Positions 16,017-24,702 of a stretch of 43,102 nucleotides of DNA are shown piece by piece. The DNA is from Acetanaerobacterium elongatum. Its GTDB lineage: Bacteria > Bacillota > Clostridia > Oscillospirales > Ruminococcaceae. The notes under the pieces were generated by a model. The model searched no databases, had not been told where the DNA came from, and worked only from the letters and a program-made list of their open reading frames with translations. The translations under genes were made by a program, and so were the position numbers. Within the stretch, counting starts at the first letter, position 1. Each line of letters starts with the position of its first letter. The stretch lies in NCBI RefSeq assembly GCF_900103835.1, contig NZ_FNID01000026.1, forward strand, positions 1 through 43,102. The letters are read 5' to 3'.

Positions 16017-17861
16017 ATGCGTAAACGGTTAATACGAATCGTTGCAGGCGGCGTGGTTTTGGCCGTAGCAATGATTCTTCGCTTAGAGAATCCGTTGCTT
16101 GATTTGGCAATATACCTTGTCAGCTACATAATCGTAGGCTGGGATGTTGTTTTTAAGGCTGTAAAAAACATCTTCCGCGGCAGGGTATTTGATGAGAATT
16201 TCCTGATGAGCATCGCTACCATCGGCGCTTTTTTTGTGGGTGAGTACCCCGAAGGCGTTGCGGTGATGCTGTTTTACTTGGTTGGAGAAACCTTTCAAAG
16301 CTATGCGGTGGATAGGTCGAGAAAATCCATAGCAGAGCTGATGGACATCCGGCCGGATTATGCCAATGTAAAGCACGGCGAGGAACTGGTTAAGACCGAT
16401 CCTGACGACGTAAAGATCGGTGATATCATCGTAATAAAGGCTGGCGAAAGAATTCCGCTTGACGGCAGGGTGATAGAAGGAAGCTCCATGGTAGATACCT
16501 CGGCTTTAACCGGTGAATCGGTACCGCGTGAGATCACAGTCGGCAGTGAATTGTTAAGCGGATGCATCAATATAAGCGGTGTGATTACCGCAGAGGTTCA
16601 AAAGGAATTCAGTGAATCAACCGTCAGTAAGATACTGGACTTGGTGGAGAACGCCAGCAGCAAAAAGTCAAAGTCGGAACAGTTTATTACAAGGTTTGCA
16701 CGTTACTATACCCCTGTTGTCGTCGGCCTAGCGGTATTATTGGCAGTAATACCGCCGCTGGTAATTCAAGGCGCGGCGTTCAGCGATTGGATCTACCGTG
16801 CACTGGCGTTCTTGGTGGTCTCCTGCCCCTGTGCACTGGTGGTTTCTATACCGCTTAGTTTCTTTGGCGGCATAGGTGGAGCGTCAAGAAACGGTATCCT
16901 GATTAAAGGCAGCAATTATCTTGAGGCGCTGGCGCAAACCGAGATTGTGGTGTTTGATAAAACTGGAACCTTAACTAAGGGCGTATTCAATGTACAGGAG
17001 ATTCATGCCGAGCAAATGCCCGAGCAAGATTTACTGGAGCTTACGGCTTATGCTGAAAGCTACTCCAATCATCCTATTTCACTTTCGCTCAAACGTGCAT
17101 ACTCAAAAGACATTGATAATAGCCGGATTTCGGATGTGGAAGAGCTGTCCGGCTTTGGTGTAAAGGCAACGGTAGATGGCAAGAGGGTTTCAGCGGGGAA
17201 TAAGAAGCTTATGGAGAGGCTTGGAATCCCTTGTGCCGCAGATGATTTAGGCGGCACAGTGGTCCATGTTGCGGTTGATAACAGCTATGCAGGGTATATC
17301 GTAATAGCCGACGAACTGAAAGAGGATGCGATAAAGGCGATTAGAGAACTGAAGGCAGCAAACATAAGGCAAACGGTAATGCTAACGGGGGATAATGAAA
17401 GCGCCGCGCAAAAGGCAGCGAAAGCTCTTGGCCTAGATAAATACTATGCCAACCTGCTGCCTGCTGATAAAGTAGCAAGATTAGAAGAGCTGTATAACGA
17501 AAAAACCGCAAAAGGCAAACTTGCTTTTATAGGCGACGGAATCAACGACGCCCCCGTACTGGCTCGTGCAGACATAGGAATTGCAATGGGCGGCTTGGGC
17601 TCCGACGCGGCTATTGAAGCCGCAGACGTTGTAATTATGACAGACGAGCCCTCAAAAATCGCCTCAGCAATAAGGGTAGCGAAAAAAACACTGGGAATAG
17701 CACGGCAGAACACAATATTCTCCCTGGGTGTAAAGATTGCGGTTCTTATATTGAGTGCTATGGGGCTGGCCTCACTGTGGTGGGCGGTATTTGCTGACGT
17801 GGGCGTAACAGTAATTGCGGTATTAAACTCTTTTAGGGCATTGGCTATCAAGAAAATATAG
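16017..17861 (+). CDS. Zn/Cd/Pb-type heavy-metal P1B-ATPase
   Basis: The 614-residue efflux pump has the membrane metal site C270-P271-C272, actuator loop TGES (165-168), phosphorylated D314 in DKTGTLTKG, the P1B histidine-proline SNHPIS near 360, and GDGINDAP from residue 506. The final helix pair contains LWWAVFADVGVTVIAVLNS, with the Asp that marks the Zn/Cd/Pb subgroup (ZntA/CadA) rather than copper pumps. At 614 residues it is shorter than ZntA because the N-terminal HMA domain is encoded separately just upstream. It would export divalent toxic metal using ATP, induced when the ArsR-type repressor binds the same metal. AAAGGAG overlaps the stop of the HMA gene. Confidence 0.94.
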   Translation: MRKRLIRIVAGGVVLAVAMILRLENPLLDLAIYLVSYIIVGWDVVFKAVKNIFRGRVFDENFLMSIATIGAFFVGEYPEGVAVMLFYLVGETFQSYAVDRSRKSIAELMDIRPDYANVKHGEELVKTDPDDVKIGDIIVIKAGERIPLDGRVIEGSSMVDTSALTGESVPREITVGSELLSGCINISGVITAEVQKEFSESTVSKILDLVENASSKKSKSEQFITRFARYYTPVVVGLAVLLAVIPPLVIQGAAFSDWIYRALAFLVVSCPCALVVSIPLSFFGGIGGASRNGILIKGSNYLEALAQTEIVVFDKTGTLTKGVFNVQEIHAEQMPEQDLLELTAYAESYSNHPISLSLKRAYSKDIDNSRISDVEELSGFGVKATVDGKRVSAGNKKLMERLGIPCAADDLGGTVVHVAVDNSYAGYIVIADELKEDAIKAIRELKAANIRQTVMLTGDNESAAQKAAKALGLDKYYANLLPADKVARLEELYNEKTAKGKLAFIGDGINDAPVLARADIGIAMGGLGSDAAIEAADVVIMTDEPSKIASAIRVAKKTLGIARQNTIFSLGVKIAVLILSAMGLASLWWAVFADVGVTVIAVLNSFRALAIKKI

Positions 17862-17868
17862 AAATTAA

Positions 17869-17895
17869 TTAGCACTCTATGCACGAGAGTGCTAA
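17869..17895. promoter_or_regulatory. CIRCE operator (HrcA binding site)
   Basis: TTAGCACTC-N9-GAGTGCTAA is an exact match to the CIRCE inverted repeat bound by the heat-shock repressor HrcA. It lies eight nt after the P-ATPase stop and 107 nt before the clpB start. hrcA itself is not in the window. Confidence 0.95.
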
Positions 17896-18002
17896 TTTTA
17901 ATCTCTGTGTCTTAATCTGGACATTGTTTGGTAATAAATATAACTTAAAGTAAGTAGTGTAATACGGATAAAAATAATAGACGTATTAAAGGGGGTATTT
18001 AC

Positions 18003-20603
18003 ATGAACGAACAGAAGTTTACACAAAAGTCGATAGAGGCTATTCAAGCAGCGCAAAAGCTTTCGCTGGAATATCAAAATCTTCAGATAAGCGAGGAACA
18101 CCTGCTGTATGCTCTGCTTACCCAAGAGCAAGGGCTTATTCCGCAATTACTGCTCAAGATGAATGTAGACACCGAAGGCCTAAAAACCCGGGTGCTGAAT
18201 TTGGCTCAGAATCTGCCGCGTGTAACCGGCCCGGGTAGGGAAGCGGGCAAGGTATATGTTTCTGGTGCCGTAGATGCCGCGTTGATTGAAGCCGAAAAGA
18301 CTGCCGAGCGCATGAAGGATGAATATGTTTCGGTAGAACATATATTCATCGCACTGCTCGAAAACCCGCAAAACAATTTAAAGGAGCTCTATAAATCATT
18401 TGGTATTACCAAGGATGCCGTTTTAAAGGTGCTTGCGTCGGTTCGCGGCAGCGCGCGTGTAACCAGCGATACACCCGAAACCACTTACGATGCATTAAAG
18501 AAGTATGGCAGCGACCTTGTGGAACGCGCTAAGGCAAATAAGCTAGACCCGGTAATCGGGCGTGACGATGAAATCCGTAACGTAATACGTATCCTTTCAC
18601 GCAAAACCAAGAACAACCCGGTGCTCATCGGTGAGCCGGGCGTAGGTAAAACCGCTATTGCAGAAGGGCTTGCCCAGCGTATTGTTCGGGGCGATGTACC
18701 CAACAGCCTAAAGGATAAGACCATCTTTGCGCTGGATATGGGTGCGCTGATTGCCGGCGCCAAGTTCCGCGGTGAGTTTGAGGAGCGGCTGAAGGCTGTG
18801 CTCAATGAGATTAAGCAGAGCGAGGGCCGTGTCATTCTGTTTATCGACGAGCTGCATACCATTGTGGGCGCAGGTAAAACCGAGGGAGCTATGGATGCGG
18901 GCAACCTTTTAAAGCCGATGCTTGCACGCGGCGAGCTGCACTGTATCGGCGCCACCACATTGGATGAATACCGCGAATATATCGAGAAGGATCCGGCGTT
19001 GGAGCGCCGCTTCCAGCCCGTGCTTGTTACCGAGCCGGGTGTAGAGGACACCATCGCAATCCTGCGCGGACTAAAGGAACGGTATGAGGTTTACCACGGT
19101 GTAAAAATTCAGGATCAGGCGCTCATTGCAGCAGCCACCCTTTCCAACCGCTATATCTCAGACCGTTTTCTGCCTGATAAGGCAATCGACCTTGTGGATG
19201 AGGCCTGCGCCATGATACGCACGGAAATTGACTCTATGCCCACCGAGCTTGATGTTATCCAACGTAAGATTATTCAAAACGAGATAGAAGAAGCGGCGCT
19301 GAAGAAAGAAAAGGATGCCCGTGCGGTGGAGCATCTGGCCGAGATTCAGAAAGAGCTTGCGGAGCTTCGTGCCGAATTCAGCTCGATGAAGGCAAAGTGG
19401 GAGAATGAAAAGGCCGCAATCGGCAAGGTTAATGAGCTGCGCAAGAACATTGAACAGTTAAATAGCGAGATAGAAAAGGCTGAACGAGCTTACGATTTAA
19501 ACAAGGCTGCCGAATTAAAGTATGGCAGGCTGCCACAGCTGCAAAAACAACTCGCCGAGGAAGAAAAGCTGGCCGAAAGCAGCGAGGAACGAAAAAACAG
19601 CCTGCTGCGCGATAAGGTAACCGAAACTGAGATTGCCCGTATCATTGAGCGTTGGACAGGTATTCCCGTCTCTAAGTTGATGGAGGGTGAGAAGGAGAAG
19701 CTGTTAAACCTCGAGGGTATTCTTCATAAGCGTGTTATCGGGCAGAGCGAGGCTGTTACCAAGGTAACCGAAGCCATCCTGCGATCGCGTGCGGGCATCC
19801 AGTCCCCCAATCGGCCGATTGGTTCGTTCTTATTCTTGGGCCCTACCGGCGTGGGCAAAACCGAGCTTGCCAAGGCACTTGCCGAAACCCTGTTTGACGA
19901 TGAACACAATATCATCCGCATCGATATGTCGGAGTATATGGAGAAGTTCTCGGTTTCGCGTTTGATTGGAGCGCCTCCCGGATATGTGGGCTATGATGAG
20001 GGCGGGCAGCTTACAGAAGCGGTGCGAAGAAGGCCTTATTCGGTGGTGTTGTTTGATGAGGTTGAAAAGGCACACCCTGATGTATTCAACATCCTGCTTC
20101 AGGTATTGGACGACGGCCGGATTACCGATTCACAAGGCCGTACAGTCGACTTTAAGAACACCATTATCATATTAACCTCCAATCTTGGCTCAAATTATCT
20201 GCTGGAGGGTATTGATGCGGCGGGGGAGATTACCGATACCGCAAAAGAGCAGGTGGAGCAGCTGCTAAAACGCTCCTTCAGGCCGGAATTCTTAAACAGG
20301 CTGGATGAGATCGTATTCTACAAACCGCTTACTCGGGAGGACATTACGCATATCATCGATCTGATGATGGAGGACCTTAATAAGCGGCTTTTTGAAAAAG
20401 AGATTAGCTGCATATTAACACCGGCTGCTAGGGCCTTTGTGGTTGAAAACGGCTACGACCCGGTTTACGGTGCCCGCCCGCTGCGCCGCTATCTGCAGCG
20501 TAATGTTGAAACCCTGATTGCGCGTAAGATTATCTGTGACGACCTTTTGCCGGATACGGTCTTGAAAATTGATGTTATAAACGGCGAGTTTGTAATAAAA
20601 TAA
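18003..20603 (+). CDS. clpB: ClpB disaggregase
   Basis: The 866-residue Hsp100 chaperone has the standard ClpB layout: N domain (1-145), first AAA+ module with Walker A GEPGVGKT at 210-217 and [12 protein letters not shown], a coiled-coil M domain at about 410-530 (the feature that separates ClpB from ClpA/ClpC), second AAA+ module with GPTGVGKT at 613-620 and LFDEVEKAH, and a C-terminal D2 small domain. It extracts proteins from aggregates together with DnaK. Length is typical (about 860). GGGGGT precedes ATG 18003. The CIRCE element upstream predicts HrcA repression and heat induction. It appears monocistronic, ending in a strong terminator. Confidence 0.97.
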   Translation: MNEQKFTQKSIEAIQAAQKLSLEYQNLQISEEHLLYALLTQEQGLIPQLLLKMNVDTEGLKTRVLNLAQNLPRVTGPGREAGKVYVSGAVDAALIEAEKTAERMKDEYVSVEHIFIALLENPQNNLKELYKSFGITKDAVLKVLASVRGSARVTSDTPETTYDALKKYGSDLVERAKANKLDPVIGRDDEIRNVIRILSRKTKNNPVLIGEPGVGKTAIAEGLAQRIVRGDVPNSLKDKTIFALDMGALIAGAKFRGEFEERLKAVLNEIKQSEGRVILFIDELHTIVGAGKTEGAMDAGNLLKPMLARGELHCIGATTLDEYREYIEKDPALERRFQPVLVTEPGVEDTIAILRGLKERYEVYHGVKIQDQALIAAATLSNRYISDRFLPDKAIDLVDEACAMIRTEIDSMPTELDVIQRKIIQNEIEEAALKKEKDARAVEHLAEIQKELAELRAEFSSMKAKWENEKAAIGKVNELRKNIEQLNSEIEKAERAYDLNKAAELKYGRLPQLQKQLAEEEKLAESSEERKNSLLRDKVTETEIARIIERWTGIPVSKLMEGEKEKLLNLEGILHKRVIGQSEAVTKVTEAILRSRAGIQSPNRPIGSFLFLGPTGVGKTELAKALAETLFDDEHNIIRIDMSEYMEKFSVSRLIGAPPGYVGYDEGGQLTEAVRRRPYSVVLFDEVEKAHPDVFNILLQVLDDGRITDSQGRTVDFKNTIIILTSNLGSNYLLEGIDAAGEITDTAKEQVEQLLKRSFRPEFLNRLDEIVFYKPLTREDITHIIDLMMEDLNKRLFEKEISCILTPAARAFVVENGYDPVYGARPLRRYLQRNVETLIARKIICDDLLPDTVLKIDVINGEFVIK

Positions 20604-20610
20604 CCCATAC

Positions 20611-20659
20611 AACGTCATACCCCCTGTTATCCATGCGGATAAACAGGGGGTATGACGTT
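20611..20659. terminator. Bidirectional terminator between clpB and the glycosidase gene
   Basis: A long inverted repeat (AACGTCATACCCCCTGTT pairing with AACAGGGGGTATGACGTT, one bulge) lies between convergent genes, with T-rich sequence after the plus-strand arm. Confidence 0.85.
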
Positions 20660-20675
20660 TTTGATATATATAGGT

Positions 20676-22124
20676 TTACTTTGCGGGCTCAACCGGTTCA
20701 AAGCGAATTCGAATATCGGGTATGGATGTTAGGGTAGTGTAGTAGTTTTCTGCCCAATCCTTACCCTGTGCAGGGTCGTTTTCACCGGTGGCGGGGGGTG
20801 CAAATATCTTTAAGGTTAACTCTGCCGAACCGGATAAAGGCTTCTCATAAAACGCGGGCATCAGATCAATAGTCTTTGCGTGGGGTGATTTATAAAACCA
20901 CCGTCCGTTTAGCTCCAGCATCAGGTTATAAGGTTCGCTGAAGGTTACCTCACAGTAAACCGGGTTTTTTTCAAAATGCAGCGGAACGGCAAGTCCTTCA
21001 GAATCCTCGCTGCCGCCCCAGCGAAGGGTAACGGGGAGGTTTACTTCCTTTTTTATTTCTGTACTGGGGCTAAAATAATCATCGTGAATGATTTGCTTAT
21101 AGGTTTTAAGCACCGGCTGCTCAATACCTACATCCGAGCAGTTTGGGTCTTCAATCTCCAGCCCTAAGCGCCCTCTGTCACGAAACTGATAAAACGTAAT
21201 GCCGCTAAACCACGTTGCAGGTTCATTTTTAACGATGTTATAGAACTCCTTGACCATTTCAGCTTGTTCATATGCCCCCGTAACGTCGCCGTCGGCGTTG
21301 AGCTCGCTCGTTACCATCGGTTTCTCTTCTCCGTTGCATAATTCCTTAAACCGTTCATAGCTGCGCTTGGTCATTTGATATATTTCAGATACACTTTTTC
21401 GGTAGTGGCTGTTCCCGCCTTTTTCAGCGACATCATACGGCCACCCCCAATGCAGTGCCATGTACTTATCTACCGACCAGATGTCGGTAACACGCACTGC
21501 CTCGGAAAATTCAGCTTCTTTTACGATTTGCTTACTTTGTAAATCCTCAATACCGCCGATGCAAAGGATGGTTTTAATATTCGGTGCGTACTGCTTAATG
21601 ATTTTGTGAAAGCGAACATAGAAATCTGCAACCTCCTGATAGGTGCAGCGTCTGTTAAAGGCGAACCAGTTGCCTGTTGCTTCATGGTTTATACGAAGCT
21701 GCAGTCTGCCAAAGGGGTGTAAATCCTTTGCTATAGCTATCAGCTGTTCATCGGTAACATGAGGGTCAATTGTCAGGGTGAGTATAACATCCTGCCCATG
21801 GCGCCGGACATCCCTTATATAGGTAAAAGGCTCCCCTTTAGTGTCACCCTCCAGACCGCCTTTGTAGGTAAAATAATCATCGTATGGGTAATCCCACTGA
21901 AAGCTAATGCCCTCGCCTGAGAAAGCCTTGCTGGCACGCTCCGGGAATCCCTTGTCTAAAGGGTAATAGCAGTACATCAGGTTAATACCTCTGTGGGGAC
22001 GCCCGAGCTTATTCAGTATATAATCCTGATTTACATATTCGCCGCGCTCACTGCCGTCTCCCAGATCCACTGCACATCTGGCACGCCCTAAAATAACTGA
22101 GAATATTTTTGTGTTTTTGTCCAT
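20676..22124 (-). CDS. Predicted cytoplasmic glycoside hydrolase, GH26/clan GH-A-like
   Basis: The 482-residue protein has a TIM-barrel character. LQLRINHEATGNWFAFN places H147-E148 where GH26 enzymes have their acid/base (HExNGxWFxW). E274 in PMVTSELNAD is a candidate nucleophile at the end of a later strand. The last 130 residues look like a beta-rich accessory domain (YCEVTFSEPYNLMLELNGRW). There is no signal peptide, so it would act inside the cell, perhaps on imported oligosaccharides or on mother-cell or spore material; the neighbouring sigG makes the latter worth noting but is not proof. GAGG lies six nt before ATG 22124. Clan-level identity is moderate; substrate unknown. Confidence 0.6.
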   Translation of the reverse strand: MDKNTKIFSVILGRARCAVDLGDGSERGEYVNQDYILNKLGRPHRGINLMYCYYPLDKGFPERASKAFSGEGISFQWDYPYDDYFTYKGGLEGDTKGEPFTYIRDVRRHGQDVILTLTIDPHVTDEQLIAIAKDLHPFGRLQLRINHEATGNWFAFNRRCTYQEVADFYVRFHKIIKQYAPNIKTILCIGGIEDLQSKQIVKEAEFSEAVRVTDIWSVDKYMALHWGWPYDVAEKGGNSHYRKSVSEIYQMTKRSYERFKELCNGEEKPMVTSELNADGDVTGAYEQAEMVKEFYNIVKNEPATWFSGITFYQFRDRGRLGLEIEDPNCSDVGIEQPVLKTYKQIIHDDYFSPSTEIKKEVNLPVTLRWGGSEDSEGLAVPLHFEKNPVYCEVTFSEPYNLMLELNGRWFYKSPHAKTIDLMPAFYEKPLSGSAELTLKIFAPPATGENDPAQGKDWAENYYTTLTSIPDIRIRFEPVEPAK

Positions 22125-22183
22125 AATATACCTCGCATTGATCTTATTAGCAATAATAAGTGAATGTTTGCAAGACTACCAAT

Positions 22184-22212
22184 ACTGTAGCATAAGCTTC
22201 ATGTTAATTCAA
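22184..22212 (-). promoter_or_regulatory. Candidate promoter of the glycosidase gene
   Basis: Minus strand TTGAAT (22212-22207), 17-nt spacer, TGC-extended TACAGT (22189-22184). Start would be about 55 nt before the ATG. Confidence 0.45.
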
Positions 22213-22253
22213 CAAGGAATTGATGAAAGAAAATAATACCAACTATCACCCTT

Positions 22254-22282
22254 GCATTCATTATCATTGCCTTGCCAATACT
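22254..22282 (+). promoter_or_regulatory. Candidate forespore (sigma-F/G type) promoter of sigG
   Basis: GCATT, 15 nt, then GCCAATACT. This resembles the sigma-F/sigma-G pattern (GYATA-like -35, GGnnAnAnT-like -10) with mismatches. It would give a leader of about 25 nt. Confidence 0.35.
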
Positions 22283-22313
22283 GAGAATATCAGTTTGGTG
22301 GGGGTGTTTCAGG

Positions 22314-23084
22314 GTGCATTTAAATAAGGTTGAAATCTGCGGAGTGAATACCTCAAAGATTAAGGTGCTTAAGGAGGCCGAAAAAGAAAAGCTGTTAAAG
22401 CTGGTAAAACAGGGAGATATGAACGCAAGAGAAGAGCTGATTGCAGGTAATCTGCGGCTGGTTCTTTCGGTAATACAACGGTTTATTAATAGGGGCGAAA
22501 ATCCCGATGATCTTTTTCAAATTGGCTGTATAGGCCTGATCAAATCGATTGATAACTTTGATATCACTCAAAATGTGCGTTTTTCGACCTATGCCGTTCC
22601 AATGATAATAGGAGAGATACGTCGTTACCTTCGGGACAATAACTCAGTTAGGGTAAGCCGGTCAATGCGTGACACTGCATATAAAGCCATGCAGGTAAAA
22701 GAGAGATTCATTAACGAGCATCTACGGGAACCGAAAATTGAAGAGATTGCCGAACTTATGGGCATTAGGCGAGAAGATGTTGTTCTTGCGCTTGAAGCGA
22801 TTGTAGAGCCACTGTCGCTGCAGGAACCAGTCTATTCTGATGGCGGAGATACCATTTATGTAATGGATCAGGTAGGGGATAAGAGTGACGATTGGGATTG
22901 GCTTGAGGAGATTGCCCTTAAAGAATCCATTGCGCGGTTAAGCCCGCGTGAAAAGAATATCCTTTCGCTACGCTTCTTTGCAGGCAAAACTCAGATGGAG
23001 GTAGCATCAGAGATTGGAATCAGCCAAGCTCAGGTTTCACGTCTTGAGAAATGCGCACTTGAGAAGATTAAAAAGCAGATATAA
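22314..23084 (+). CDS. sigG: RNA polymerase sporulation sigma factor SigG
   Basis: GTG 22314 is chosen because the protein then begins HLNKVEICGVNTSKIKVL, matching the diagnostic start KVEICGVNTSKLPVL of sigma-G; the frame is open 14 codons further upstream without support. The 256 residues contain region 2 (DDLFQIGCIGLIKSIDNFD, FSTYAVPMIIGEIRRYLRD), region 3 (MRDTAYKAMQ...EPKIEEIAELMGI) and region 4 (LSPREKNILSLRFFAGKTQMEVASEIGISQAQVSRLEK). Sigma-G drives late forespore genes. Unlike in many Firmicutes, it is not preceded by spoIIGA-sigE here. It is the clearest evidence that the organism forms endospores. Confidence 0.95.
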   Translation: MHLNKVEICGVNTSKIKVLKEAEKEKLLKLVKQGDMNAREELIAGNLRLVLSVIQRFINRGENPDDLFQIGCIGLIKSIDNFDITQNVRFSTYAVPMIIGEIRRYLRDNNSVRVSRSMRDTAYKAMQVKERFINEHLREPKIEEIAELMGIRREDVVLALEAIVEPLSLQEPVYSDGGDTIYVMDQVGDKSDDWDWLEEIALKESIARLSPREKNILSLRFFAGKTQMEVASEIGISQAQVSRLEKCALEKIKKQI

Positions 23085-23091
23085 AAAATAG

Positions 23092-23137
23092 CAGCCCATG
23101 AAATGATTTAACATCATATCATGAGCTGTTTTTATTA
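23092..23137 (+). terminator. Terminator of sigG
   Basis: CAGCCCATGAAATGA pairs with TCATATCATGAGCTG (two mismatches) followed by TTTTTATTATT. Confidence 0.75.
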
Positions 23138-23425
23138 TTCATTAACAATAAATCTGCTACATATAAGCGCAACTACGACTACCAAGCTAAACGAGAGATA
23201 CCTCACAACTGCATCTATTATAACTCGGCAAATATTCTGATTTGGACTAATGACTGGTCACACTTAACATAGTGTGGCCCGATTTTAACTATATTAATAC
23301 AATTTAAATTCCAAAGTAGCAGCCTTGATTGTCAGTCTAAAAAATTGCCGATTAAAGGCTAAACCAGTGTTTATTTGGGGGCTTTTGTGATAGAATTATA
23401 TGCATTAACTGGAGATAGTCTCATC
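23138..23425. other. Gene-poor stretch after sigG
   Basis: No coding region recognised. A small hairpin (GGTCACACT / AGTGTGGCC, loop TAACAT) lies at 23256-23279 without a T tract. A promoter-like AT-rich segment precedes 23400. Confidence 0.4.
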
Positions 23426-23657
23426 ATGCCACAAGAATCGTACTGCCCCGACCTAAGTTTAAAAGACAAAGAAAACATCGAGTTTTCGTCAATTATTGCA
23501 GTATTGCTAAGAATTAATCCCAATTGATTATGAAATCGCCTTCATTGATGTTTATGGTGTCCGTCAAACTTGGTATGGGTCCCATCTCCGTGCAGAACGA
23601 ACCAAACCCGGCGAGAATCGATTGGAAATGCTGACTATTGTCTGCCGAAGTTCATAA
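23426..23657 (+). pseudogene. Small unidentified gene broken by a one-base frameshift
   Basis: ATG 23426, with GGAG about 11 nt upstream, reads MPQESYCPDLSLKDKENIEF and on to ...LLRINPN, then TGA near 23522. Removing a single A restores a second frame, IDYEIAFIDVYGVRQTWYGS..., which runs to TAA at 23655-23657. Joined, the two parts give about 76 residues of plausible protein. I do not recognise the family. The change could be a true frameshift mutation or a sequencing error. It lies between sigG and a hydrolase gene on the same strand. Confidence 0.4.
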
Positions 23658-23740
23658 CTGCTATGTGATAGCTATTGAGTGTGTTGGGATAAAAATCTGT
23701 GAAACAGGATTGAATACGGCGAATATACGGAGTGATGTTT

Positions 23741-24493
23741 ATGAAGACTAAGGGAAAAACGAAAATAGGATTAAAGCTTGCAATAGGGTTTACAGTGCTT
23801 TTACTGGCTGTTACAGGCGCATTTTCAATATACATATCAGACTATTATCATGCCGACGCTACTGCGGTTAAGGCGGCAAGTATGGCTACAGACGTTGATA
23901 TATCCAACCTCAATGGCGCCTTGTTATTTGATCCGGGCAATGCCGATACCGCCATGATCTTTTACCCGGGCGGAAAGGTTGAATATACAGCATACAAACC
24001 GCTCATGATTAAAATTGCACAGAAAGGAATCCTTTGTATCCTGCCCCAGATGCCGTTCAATCTGGCGGTATTTGATGAGAGTGCCGCGGACAAATACATC
24101 TCCGCATACCCAAATGTCCAGCATTGGTATGTAGGTGGGCACTCGCTCGGGGGAAGCATGGCCGCAAGCTATGCTTCAAAAAGTAACGGCAGGGTAGAAG
24201 GGCTTGTTCTGCTGGCGGCATATTCTCCGGTGGATATATCGTCCGGCGGGTTAAGAGTATTAAGTTTGTATGGCAGTAAAGACGGGGTATTGAACAGAAA
24301 ATCATATCTTAAAAACAAAGTTAATCTGCCTGCGAATCTCACCGAGACAGTTTTGCAGGGCGGTAACCATGCAGGCTTCGGATGCTACGGGCCGCAGCAA
24401 GGGGACGGGAAAGCGGATATTACTTCCGAACAACAGCAGACGGACACCGCTCAAGCCATTGCTGAATTTTGCCTTGCGGCAAAGAATCACTGA
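23741..24493 (+). CDS. Membrane-anchored alpha/beta hydrolase
   Basis: ATG 23741 is preferred over GTG 23732 and ATG 23735 because GGAG then lies at a normal distance. The 250-residue protein has an N-terminal hydrophobic anchor or uncleaved signal (about 10-32), then an alpha/beta hydrolase fold: nucleophile elbow GHSLGGS with S135, probable Asp D181 (LYGSKDGV) and His H209 (GGNHAGFG). This arrangement fits the compact alpha/beta-hydrolase-5 group. It probably acts outside the membrane as an esterase or lipase-like enzyme; the substrate is unknown. It stands alone, downstream of the broken small gene. Confidence 0.85.
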   Translation: MKTKGKTKIGLKLAIGFTVLLLAVTGAFSIYISDYYHADATAVKAASMATDVDISNLNGALLFDPGNADTAMIFYPGGKVEYTAYKPLMIKIAQKGILCILPQMPFNLAVFDESAADKYISAYPNVQHWYVGGHSLGGSMAASYASKSNGRVEGLVLLAAYSPVDISSGGLRVLSLYGSKDGVLNRKSYLKNKVNLPANLTETVLQGGNHAGFGCYGPQQGDGKADITSEQQQTDTAQAIAEFCLAAKNH

Positions 24494-24702
24494 CCCAAAT
24501 CAAAAAGAAATACAGATTCAGGAGGGATGATGTGGATTATAAAAATCGGTTTCCTGTTGGTTAGAAAAGGCCGCTAAGGGGTTTAAAAACGTCAAGCCCT
24601 TCAAGCATATTAGTAGTTTGTCACGTGGCCGATTATGTATGCATTTTGCAGAACAACACAAACAGAGTTTTAGCCTTTTGCCAGGCTTATTACATAGCCG
24701 GG

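Noticed and set aside
18485-19054. 189-codon open frame opposite clpB
   Set aside because: It is Ser/Arg-rich shadow coding of the conserved clpB frame with no start signal.
24494-24702. Possible gene remnant between the hydrolase and helD
   Set aside because: A GGAGGGATGATGTGG start-like site leads into a frame stopped after about ten codons; no family resemblance, so only non-coding sequence is claimed.
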